A stretch of 64,000 nt of DNA from CAZAPG01 sp964486935. Its GTDB lineage: Bacteria > Chloroflexota > Anaerolineae > 4572-78 > J111. Every line of letters starts with the position of its first letter. Within the stretch, counting starts at the first letter, position 1. The stretch spans positions 186,001 to 250,000 of the forward strand of contig CAZAPG010000002.1 in the NCBI GenBank assembly GCA_964486935.1, written 5' to 3'. Under the pieces are notes generated by a model. It ran no database searches. It was not told where the DNA came from and saw only the letters and a list, made by a program, of their open reading frames with translations. Below are positions 41,181 to 48,863 of the stretch, in pieces. Position numbers and translations under genes: made by a program.

Positions 41181-42506
41181 ATGCTGCTGAGGTTTTGGGG
41201 AACTCGAGGCTCTATTCCGGCGCCCATTAACCCCGATAGAGTACAAGAAAAGATACTATCAGCCCTGAAAAGAGCAGGCGACCAAAAAATTGACCTGGCC
41301 AGTATGTCGGCGTTGGAGAATTTTGTTGAGGCACTGGCCCTCGACGGCAGCACTATCGGCGGCAATACCACCTGTGTTACCATTCGTCTTGGCGATGTGT
41401 TGATTATTTTTGATGCCGGTTCCGGCATTAGAGAGTTGGGCGATTATCTGATGTCTGGCAGCGACGAATGGGTTCAAAACGCCGGATTTCGCCAGGGTAA
41501 GGGTCACGCTTATATGTTTTTTACCCACACCCATTGGGACCACATTCAGGGGCTGCCATTTTTTAAGCCAATTCACGTAGCCGGAAATGTGTTTGATGTT
41601 TACCACGTTCACCAGCATGTTCCCCAGGCCTTAACCCGCCAAATGGAGGCGGCTTTTTTTCCCTTACAGTTTGAGCAGATTGGCGCGACCATCAACTTTC
41701 ATCAATTGCGCGAAGGCGAGCAAATAAAAGTTGCCAATGCCATTATCAGTAATATTGATTTAAAGCATCCCGGCAAAGCCTACGCCTACCGGATAGAGGC
41801 CGACAACGCCGTTGCAATTTTGGCAACCGATGGCGAATACCAGAGCCTTGATAACACCGACACCCTCAAATACCGTAATTTTTACGCCAATGCCGACGCG
41901 CTTATTTTTGATGCGATGTTCTCGGTGCGGGAGTCTTTTGTTAAAGAAGATTGGGGCCACAGTTCTGCCCTGATTGGCGCGGATATAGCCACCGAAGCCA
42001 ATGTTAAACGCCTGCTCCTCTTTCACCACGACCCCGCCTCAACCGATGCGGAAATCACCCAAATTCTCCGCGAAACCGAAGAATATCTTGAACGCCAGGG
42101 TAGCTCTTTGGAAGTGATAATTGCCAGAGAAGGGCTGGAACTGGATATCGAGAACATGTCTGTTACTTCGGATTTTCATATTGAAGACCGGCTAGACAGC
42201 GGCGTTGTTTTCATATCGCTTTCCGGCAAGTTTGGCGGGCAGGCCACCCAGCGTTTTAGAAAACATTTGTCGCATAGCCTGCAAACGCACCAAACCGATA
42301 AAGTGGTCTTGAACCTCTCCAAATTGAAAGACCTGCAAATGGCCGGCATTCGCGCCCTGGTCGATGCCCGGCGCACGGTTATGAGCCTGGCTCTGGTGGG
42401 CGTCCCCGAAAACGTTTACCGGGTCATTGAACTCTCCGGCACCACCGACTTTTTTGCCATCTACGATGACGAAGAGTCGGCCCTGATAGCATTGAACTCC
42501 CGCTAA
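41181..42506 (+). CDS. Metallo-beta-lactamase-fold hydrolase fused to a STAS domain
   Basis: 441 residues with AAGGGG before the ATG. Residues 1-300 are an MBL hydrolase of the PhnP/RNase Z-like group: RFWGTRGSIP at the N-terminus, then THTHWDHIQGLPFF, with the zinc motif HTHWDH at 116-121. ATDGEYQSLDN and LLLFHHDP follow, supplying further ligands. Residues about 320-441 look like a STAS domain: IEDRLDSGVVFISLSGKF, KVVLNLSKLKDLQMAGIRAL with a serine/threonine-poor loop, and a closing DFFAIYDDEESALIAL. STAS domains in anti-sigma antagonists bind nucleotides or kinases. The fusion suggests a hydrolase controlled by, or acting on, a partner-switching system. The gap 40955-41180 before it holds a possible -10 (TACAAT) and nothing else I can name. 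Confidence 0.75.
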   Translation: MLLRFWGTRGSIPAPINPDRVQEKILSALKRAGDQKIDLASMSALENFVEALALDGSTIGGNTTCVTIRLGDVLIIFDAGSGIRELGDYLMSGSDEWVQNAGFRQGKGHAYMFFTHTHWDHIQGLPFFKPIHVAGNVFDVYHVHQHVPQALTRQMEAAFFPLQFEQIGATINFHQLREGEQIKVANAIISNIDLKHPGKAYAYRIEADNAVAILATDGEYQSLDNTDTLKYRNFYANADALIFDAMFSVRESFVKEDWGHSSALIGADIATEANVKRLLLFHHDPASTDAEITQILRETEEYLERQGSSLEVIIAREGLELDIENMSVTSDFHIEDRLDSGVVFISLSGKFGGQATQRFRKHLSHSLQTHQTDKVVLNLSKLKDLQMAGIRALVDARRTVMSLALVGVPENVYRVIELSGTTDFFAIYDDEESALIALNSR

Positions 42507-42561
42507 TCCCCTCCCCGCCAAATTAGCCCAAACGCCTCATTGTCACTAAAATAGTTTCCCT

Positions 42562-45500
42562 ATGGGCAAACGGCCTCATTTCTACCCACCAAAACAACAT
42601 AGCTGGTTTTCTCACGCCGGGCTGGGGTTGGTGTTGGTTCTGTTCCTTGCACTCAGCGCGGCGCACAGTATTATTGTACCCATTACCCAGGGCGAAGATG
42701 AGCTGGCCCACTACCGCTACCTCGCTTTTATTGCCCAAAATGGACGCCTGCCCGCCACCTTTGCCGAGCGCCAGCAGGCCTGGTATCGCAGCGACTGGCC
42801 GCCGTTGTACCACCTGCTGGTTGGCGCGGTTGTCAGCCCGCTCGATACCACCCAACCCCGGTTGAAAGACGTGGGCGAATCGCCCCGCCGCCGGCTGGTG
42901 GGCGAAATTTTTTACCCCCGCCTTATCATCTACACCGAAGACGCCAACTGGCCCTGGCAAGATGGTATTTTAGCCTGGCACATTGGGCGCTTTATTTCCA
43001 TTTTGTTTTCTGCAACTGCTCTGGTTTTTGTCTACCTCACTGCCTTGGAATTGCGCCGGGGAGATGATAAGCATCCCGCCTCCTCGTCACCCCGGCCCCT
43101 CGTCACCCCGGCTCTCTTCGCCACCGCCGCCACTGCCCTGCTGGCTTTCACCCCGCGCTTCCTCTTTACCTCGGCCATGCTCGGCGACGACAGCCTGTTC
43201 GTTCTGCTTTCGGCCATATTTATCTGGCTGCTGTTGCGGGCGCTGCGCGGCCTGGATAGCCGGTGGGTGTACGCTGTGTTGGGCCTGCTGCTGGGCCTGT
43301 CGATAGCCACCAAGTACAGCACCGCCCTGCTGCCGTTGGCGGTCATCCCGGTTATCTGGCAGCGAATGCGCCGGGCCGGATGGCGCTGGCCGCAAGCCGT
43401 AGGGCGGCTGGCGCTTTGCTGGCTGCTGGCGCTGCTCGGCTCTGGCTGGTGGTTTGGCTGGATTGTTTACCATTTCAATACTATTAAACAAGATGGCCTC
43501 ATCATCGGCGTTCTCAACGCTGTTCTGGCCACCGGCCCGGATGTGAGCATGCGCCGCGTCTTCGATTTTTTAGGCGGGCAAAATTTTACCGGCGCTCTAC
43601 GCCCCGAAGCCGTCTCCGGCGGCGCCTTTTGGCAATGGCTTGCCTACCTGTTCCAGACATTTTGGGGCGTACCCGTGTTAGAATTCGACCCGCTCTTTCC
43701 GTGGGCCTATGGCCTGGTTCTGCTCTTTTGCCTGCCGGCGCTTGGGGGGCTGTGGCAGTTTTACAAACAGGCCGGCCCCCACCGCCGGGCAATCGCAGGC
43801 GTGCTGGCGCTAATCGTCGCCCTGCTCATCCCCTTTCCGGCGCTGCGTTTTTTCCTCACCTTCAACGTGCTGGAAACCGGCCAGGGGCGACACATTCTCT
43901 ACCCGGCTGCCCAGAGCATCCCCATTTTGCTGATGCTGGGCTGGGGGCAATTCATTTCCCACGTCCCACGCAACATGCAACACGCAACACGCAACACGTT
44001 CTACGTTCTTCCCCCTATCCTGCTCCTTGTCTGGGCAGTCTTCCAATTCAACTACATGCGCCAAACCTATCCCGACCCCCTGCCCGTGCAGACCACCACC
44101 TTCAACCCGGCTTCGATACCGCAGCCGCTCAAACACAACTTCACCGAGTCGATCCAGTTTTTGGGGTACGACTTTCAACCCGACCCCGACCTGGCTATCA
44201 TCAACCTGACCCTGTACTGGAAGTCCCGGCAACCTGTTGACGAAAATTACCGCACCCGCGTGCAATTGGTTAATGCGGAAACCGGCCAGGTTCATTTTAC
44301 CTGGCTCAGTCACCCGCTCGATGGGCGCTACCCCACCCGCGCCTGGGATACCGGCGATGTGGTGCGCGACACCCTGCCTCTGCCGCTGGCCGCCGTCCCC
44401 GCCAATATTTACGACATCCAGATTGACTGGCTGCATCAGGCGCAAAACACGCCGCTTACCGCCGGGCCGCTGCAAATTATTCAGTTTACGCTGGGGGCCG
44501 CCCAACCCATTGCCGGCGCGTCAACCCTTGCCGGCCAAAACCCGGAGAGTAAAATTGAATATCGCCTGTGGCTTGACAACGCCCCGCTCCGCCCCCGCCA
44601 AACCATCCCGCTTTCCTGGAGTGTTACCAATTCGCCTGCAATCCAAAATCGAGAGTGGTTGCTGATTGGCCCGGATAACATTCCCCGCCCCCCTGCCGCC
44701 GGCAGCGATGCCACCGCCATCTTCATCGTTGAACCAGATTGGCCCAGCGGCGCGTATCGGCTGGGGCTAAAGAGCGAAGCCGGCCCCACACAAACCCAAC
44801 CGCTATTGACCGTTGCCAACCAGGAAAGGCAGTTCGACCTGCCCGCCGGGCTGGCCTCGCAGCCGGATTTTGTGCGGGTTGAGGCCAATTTCAACCACCA
44901 GCTTCAATTGATTGGCTACCGCCTGCCGGCGCGTCAATTGAACCCCGGCGATAGCCTGCCCGTTACTCTGGCCTGGCAAAGCCTGGCCCCGCTGCTGCCC
45001 GATGCCCTCACCTTTGCCGTGCTGCTCAATGAAGCGCGGCAGCCTTACGGCAGCATTGACCGCTACCCCGCCGGTTTTTACAGCCCGCTGCTGTGGGCCA
45101 ACGGCGAGGTAGTGGTCGACTCTTTTAGCCTGCCCATCCGGCCCAACGCGCCGCCCGGCGTCTACTACCTGCATGTGGGCCAATATTATCTGGTTGATGG
45201 CCGGCCTCAATACCTGCCCCTGTTTCACCGGGGCAACCCCACCGGTGATACCGCCGTTGTCATCGGCCCTCTCAAAATTGGGGGGCCGCCGCGGGATGTC
45301 GTCACCCACCACCCAAACCCGCAAATTCGGCTCAACCAGCCGCTCGGCCCCGCCGGTGAAATCACCTTACTGGGCTACGATATACAAAACCCGAAACCCG
45401 ACACCGTAAACTTGAAACTCAGATTGTATTGGCAAGCCAACGCCCCCCTGCCCGTCGATTACACCACCTTTTTCCACCTGCGAGACGCCGCCAACCAAAA

Positions 45501-45762
45501 TATCGCCCAAAAAGACCAGCCGCCGGCGGCGGGTCGTTACCCCACCAGCCTGTGGAGTTCCGGCGAGGTGATAGTGGATGAAATTATACTGCCCCTGGCC
45601 GATGTGCCGCCGGGCGAATATGCGCCGGTTGTGGGCCTGTACAACTTTGCTACCGGCGAGCGGTTGCCTGTGCCCGGCAACCCGGCCAACGAAATTGCCC
45701 TTCAACCGCTGCAACTGGAAGAACCGCCAAACGACGAAGGACAAAGGACGAAGGACGAATGA
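42562..45762 (+). CDS. Very large GT-C membrane glycosyltransferase-like protein with three beta-sandwich modules
   Basis: 1066 residues. The N-terminal half has about twelve membrane helices and the GT-C acidic loop PITQGEDELAHYRYLAF near residue 40, the usual place of the catalytic Asp/Glu in GT39/ArnT-like enzymes. The C-terminal half is extracytoplasmic, with three beta-sandwich modules (about 540-640, 800-920, 940-1045). Each carries the pattern LxLYWQ ... PxDYxxxFHLRDA ... YPTxxW ... GEVxxDE ... TGERLPV. The last module is nearly identical at DNA level to that of the next gene. It is first of three genes joined by 4-nt overlaps. Likely role: export-linked glycosylation; unproven. Confidence 0.7.
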   Translation: MGKRPHFYPPKQHSWFSHAGLGLVLVLFLALSAAHSIIVPITQGEDELAHYRYLAFIAQNGRLPATFAERQQAWYRSDWPPLYHLLVGAVVSPLDTTQPRLKDVGESPRRRLVGEIFYPRLIIYTEDANWPWQDGILAWHIGRFISILFSATALVFVYLTALELRRGDDKHPASSSPRPLVTPALFATAATALLAFTPRFLFTSAMLGDDSLFVLLSAIFIWLLLRALRGLDSRWVYAVLGLLLGLSIATKYSTALLPLAVIPVIWQRMRRAGWRWPQAVGRLALCWLLALLGSGWWFGWIVYHFNTIKQDGLIIGVLNAVLATGPDVSMRRVFDFLGGQNFTGALRPEAVSGGAFWQWLAYLFQTFWGVPVLEFDPLFPWAYGLVLLFCLPALGGLWQFYKQAGPHRRAIAGVLALIVALLIPFPALRFFLTFNVLETGQGRHILYPAAQSIPILLMLGWGQFISHVPRNMQHATRNTFYVLPPILLLVWAVFQFNYMRQTYPDPLPVQTTTFNPASIPQPLKHNFTESIQFLGYDFQPDPDLAIINLTLYWKSRQPVDENYRTRVQLVNAETGQVHFTWLSHPLDGRYPTRAWDTGDVVRDTLPLPLAAVPANIYDIQIDWLHQAQNTPLTAGPLQIIQFTLGAAQPIAGASTLAGQNPESKIEYRLWLDNAPLRPRQTIPLSWSVTNSPAIQNREWLLIGPDNIPRPPAAGSDATAIFIVEPDWPSGAYRLGLKSEAGPTQTQPLLTVANQERQFDLPAGLASQPDFVRVEANFNHQLQLIGYRLPARQLNPGDSLPVTLAWQSLAPLLPDALTFAVLLNEARQPYGSIDRYPAGFYSPLLWANGEVVVDSFSLPIRPNAPPGVYYLHVGQYYLVDGRPQYLPLFHRGNPTGDTAVVIGPLKIGGPPRDVVTHHPNPQIRLNQPLGPAGEITLLGYDIQNPKPDTVNLKLRLYWQANAPLPVDYTTFFHLRDAANQNIAQKDQPPAAGRYPTSLWSSGEVIVDEIILPLADVPPGEYAPVVGLYNFATGERLPVPGNPANEIALQPLQLEEPPNDEGQRTKDE
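43957..44005. repeat. Heptanucleotide array, 7 units
   Basis: TCCCACG TCCCACG CAACATG CAACACG CAACACG CAACACG TTCTACG, encoding HVPRNMQHATRNTFY in frame between two membrane helices. Confidence 0.9.
45384..45418. repeat. Heptanucleotide array in the linker of the last module
   Basis: ACAAAAC CCGAAAC CCGACAC CGTAAAC TTGAAAC. It occupies the same site in the module where the paralogue at 48526-48560 carries a different array. Confidence 0.7.
45424..45690 (+). repeat. Near-identical module, copy 1
   Basis: Matches 48564-48830 at a constant offset of 3140 bp without any gap, about 85-90% by eye. It encodes YWQANAPLPVDYTTFFHLRD onward in both genes. Confidence 0.85.
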
Positions 45763-45799
45763 GCATGTATCACGCCTCGCGCCTCACGCTTCACGCTCC
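45734..45799. repeat. Heptanucleotide arrays spanning a stop/start junction
   Basis: ACGAAGG ACAAAGG ACGAAGG ACGAATG covers 45734-45761, so the last unit contains the ATG of the next gene and the frame of the upstream stop. ACGCCTC GCGCCTC ACGCTTC ACGCTCC follows at 45772-45799. Confidence 0.85.
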
Positions 45800-48700
45800 T
45801 TTGCTGCTCATTTTGTTCATTTATTCGGTGCTGGCAATCGCCCACAGCCGCATAGCGCCGTTAAGCATTGGCAACGATGAATGGGCGCATTTTCTGTACG
45901 CTCGCTTCATTGCCGACCACGGACGCCTGCCGGTCAACCTGGCCGAGCGCGAGAACAAGGATGAGGCCGGCACCAAATCCGACGACCCGCCGCTTTATCA
46001 TCTGCTGGTGGCCGGGGTAAACGCGGTGGTCAACCCGGAGCCGGTGCGCCTGCTGCGCCCGGTCAACGGGCAGCCGCGCCGCCAACTGGCCGATAATTTT
46101 GTGGGGCCTTACCCCTTTCTGGTGCACAACGGTTACGAACTGCCTCCCTACCGGGGCGAGGTGCTGTTGTGGCATATTGGCCGGGCGCTATCCATTTTTT
46201 TGGGCGCGCTGGTAATTACCCTCACTTACCTTACCGGCCTGGTTTTATTCCCCGGCAAATACCGGCGGGCGCTGGTTGCGGCGGCGCTGCTGGCTTTTAT
46301 GCCCTCCTTCATCTTCCACAATTCAGTGATGACTTACGACGGTCTGGGCGCGGTATTTACGGCCCTGTTTCTGCTGGTCGCAATTCAGGCCATCAAGCAA
46401 CCGCACTCCTGGCGCTGGTGGCTGCTTCTGGGCCTGTTGGGCGGGCTGGCAGTGACCACCAAATATACCTCGGTGCTGCTGCCGCTGGAGATTGTATTGG
46501 CGGCGGTACTGGCTTACGGCAGGGTTTCAGGTTTTCCCCTGGCGAGGACAGGCAGGTTTCGAGTTCCACGTTCCACGCACTACGCACTACTATTCAACCA
46601 ACTCCTTCCCCGCCTCATCATAGCCGGCCTGATGCTGTTGCTGGCCACAAGCTGGTGGTTTGGCTGGATTGCCTTTCATTTCAATACCATCGAAACCAGG
46701 GGGCCGGTGGTTGGAATTCTGGAGCCGCTGCTGGTGCGCGGCGGCAACGATAGCACCGCTATCAGCGTGTCGGCCTACCTGTTTGGCGAACAGTCGCTCA
46801 GCGTTGACGCGCCGCCTCCGCCCCGCGAGCGAAACTATCCCCATCTGGCCGGCGTGATGGCTGCTTCGTTTTGGTCGGCGCTGGTGGCCGAGCGTTTTCC
46901 GCCCTGGGCGCCGTGGCTAACCGGCCTGTTTGGGCTGGCTGCGCTGCCGGGCGCGGCGGGTCTGTGGCGGGTGTGGCGCAGCGCAGAGCAACCTGACCGT
47001 ATCTGGCTGGCGCTGTTGCTGTTTCACGCGCTGCTAATTACGCCCCTTGTTTTGACGCGCCTGCTAATTTCGTTTGACCCGCTGGAGGCGGTGCAGGGCC
47101 GGCACATTCTCTTTCCGGCGGCTTCGGCCATTCCGCTGTTGCTGGTCTGGGGTTGGGATACCTGGCACAGAAAAATTGGGCAACTGCTGGTTGCCTTGCT
47201 GCTGGTGTGGAGCGCCGCCGGACAGGTTGGCTGGTCGGCGCTGGTTTATCCGCCGCCGCTGCCGCTGTGGTCAGAAACAGCGCCCGCCTTTGAAAAAATA
47301 ACGCCCGCTTCGGCAGGCGACACGCCGGCTCCGGGGTTGCAATTGCTGGGCGTCAACTGGCAGCCCACGCCGGGCGCGGCCTCGCTGCCGGTAGAATTGT
47401 GGTGGCAGGCGCAGGCCCTAATGAGTCAGGATTATCTGGTTGAACTGTCGCTGCAAACCGGGTCGGGCCAGGTTGCCGCTTACGCGCTGGGCCATCCGGT
47501 GCAGGGACGCCTGCCCACCCGCAGTTGGGAGCCGGGCGATGTGGTGCGCGACACCCACGCCTTGCCGCTGGTCAATGTAACCGGCGGCGACTACCGGCTG
47601 GTATTGCGCCTGCTCAACCGGCAGGGCCAGCCCCTGGGCAACTCACTGGCGCTGGGGCGGGTGTCATTGCCTGCCGGGTTCAATCAGGCCGGCTCCTGCG
47701 CCCTCTGGTTTGGGGGACAGGCCAATCGCGGCGGCCCGCTGATTCAACCCTACCGGCAGCGAGCCTCGTTGACGGTGATTGCCCCGGAGCCTCCCCGCCT
47801 GCTGCCGCTATCTGCCGGGGCCGGCCGGCCCCAGGAGTCGCCCTTTATTTCGGCGGGAGAGTTTCACGTGTTTATCGTTGGGCCGGACTGGGCAAATAAA
47901 TACCAATTGGCGGTTGGCAAACAGACCTGCCACACACTGACCACCGACCTGCCGTTGCGCTACTTTACCCCGCCGGAAATCCCCCAACCGTTAACGGTCA
48001 ATTTTAATAACGAGTTGCAGCTTTTGGGATACGAGCTGCCGGCCCGTCGCATCGAGCCGGGGCAGCGGTTGCCGCTGACGCTCTATTGGCAGGCGCTCAC
48101 TTACATGGGCCAGGATTACCACATTTTTGACAATCTGCTGGATGACAATCAACGGCGCTGGGGCGGTTACGACCGCCGGGCGCAGGATGGTTACAGCACC
48201 CTGCTGTGGACTCCCGGCGAGGTGATTACCGACTCTTTTGGCGTGCCGGTTGACCCCGACGCGCCGCCGGGCGTTTACACCCTGGATTTGGGGTGGTACA
48301 GGCGAACCGAAACCGGACCGCTCTCGCTGCCGCTGGTGGGCGCCAACGGCCAACCGACCGGCCAAAACAGCCTGCGGCTTGGCCCCATCAAAGTGGGCGG
48401 CCCGCCGCCAGAGGCAGTGACAGACAACCCCGACCCGCAAATAAAACTGAATCGGCCTTTTGGCCCCGCCGGTGAAATCACTCTGTTGGGGTACACCCTT
48501 ACTGACGAGCGAGGGGAACTTCTCGAAAATCTAAAATCTAAAATCCAAAATCTAAAATTGAGGTTATATTGGCAAGCCAACGCTCCCCTGCCCGTCGATT
48601 ACACCACCTTTTTTCACCTGCGCGATGCCGCCAATCAGAATGTCGCTCAAAAAGACCAGCCGCCGGCGGCGGGTCGCTACCCCACCAGTTTGTGGGATGC

Positions 48701-48863
48701 CGGCGAGGTGATTGTCGATGAAATTATGCTGCCCCTGGCTAATGTGCCGCCCGGTAATTACGCGCCGGTTGTGGGCCTGTACAATTTTGCTACCGGCGAG
48801 CGTCTGCCGGTGGCCGGAAATCCCAATAACGAACTGCTTTTAGAAAGAATTAACCTGCCGTGA
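45759..48863 (+). CDS. Very large GT-C membrane glycosyltransferase-like protein with three beta-sandwich modules
   Basis: 1034 residues, a close paralogue of the preceding gene. The GT-C loop is LSIGNDEWAHFLYARFIADH near residue 35, with Asp/Glu placed as in ArnT-like enzymes, followed by DEAGTKSDDPPLYHLL. The helices run to about residue 490, then three modules: QDYLVELSLQTGSG, QDYHIFDNLLDDNQ and VDYTTFFHLRDA. The start ATG overlaps the upstream stop and lies inside a heptad repeat. The first 20 residues (MSMYHASRLTLHAPLLL...) are partly repeat-encoded. It continues into the third gene by a GTGA overlap. Confidence 0.7.
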   Translation: MSMYHASRLTLHAPLLLILFIYSVLAIAHSRIAPLSIGNDEWAHFLYARFIADHGRLPVNLAERENKDEAGTKSDDPPLYHLLVAGVNAVVNPEPVRLLRPVNGQPRRQLADNFVGPYPFLVHNGYELPPYRGEVLLWHIGRALSIFLGALVITLTYLTGLVLFPGKYRRALVAAALLAFMPSFIFHNSVMTYDGLGAVFTALFLLVAIQAIKQPHSWRWWLLLGLLGGLAVTTKYTSVLLPLEIVLAAVLAYGRVSGFPLARTGRFRVPRSTHYALLFNQLLPRLIIAGLMLLLATSWWFGWIAFHFNTIETRGPVVGILEPLLVRGGNDSTAISVSAYLFGEQSLSVDAPPPPRERNYPHLAGVMAASFWSALVAERFPPWAPWLTGLFGLAALPGAAGLWRVWRSAEQPDRIWLALLLFHALLITPLVLTRLLISFDPLEAVQGRHILFPAASAIPLLLVWGWDTWHRKIGQLLVALLLVWSAAGQVGWSALVYPPPLPLWSETAPAFEKITPASAGDTPAPGLQLLGVNWQPTPGAASLPVELWWQAQALMSQDYLVELSLQTGSGQVAAYALGHPVQGRLPTRSWEPGDVVRDTHALPLVNVTGGDYRLVLRLLNRQGQPLGNSLALGRVSLPAGFNQAGSCALWFGGQANRGGPLIQPYRQRASLTVIAPEPPRLLPLSAGAGRPQESPFISAGEFHVFIVGPDWANKYQLAVGKQTCHTLTTDLPLRYFTPPEIPQPLTVNFNNELQLLGYELPARRIEPGQRLPLTLYWQALTYMGQDYHIFDNLLDDNQRRWGGYDRRAQDGYSTLLWTPGEVITDSFGVPVDPDAPPGVYTLDLGWYRRTETGPLSLPLVGANGQPTGQNSLRLGPIKVGGPPPEAVTDNPDPQIKLNRPFGPAGEITLLGYTLTDERGELLENLKSKIQNLKLRLYWQANAPLPVDYTTFFHLRDAANQNVAQKDQPPAAGRYPTSLWDAGEVIVDEIMLPLANVPPGNYAPVVGLYNFATGERLPVAGNPNNELLLERINLP
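46564..46591. repeat. Heptanucleotide array, 4 units
   Basis: TTCCACG TTCCACG CACTACG CACTACT, encoding VPRSTHYALLF in a membrane loop. Confidence 0.8.
48526..48560. repeat. Heptanucleotide array, 5 units, with stop-avoiding variant
   Basis: AAAATCT AAAATCT AAAATCC AAAATCT AAAATTG, read in frame as ENLKSKIQNLKL. In the third unit a T would complete TAA in the used frame; the base is C. Confidence 0.9.
48564..48830 (+). repeat. Near-identical module, copy 2
   Basis: Counterpart of 45424-45690. The part upstream of the linker also aligns (45361 with 48477), but there the offset is 3116, so the repeat-bearing linker differs by 24 bp, in frame. Confidence 0.85.
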
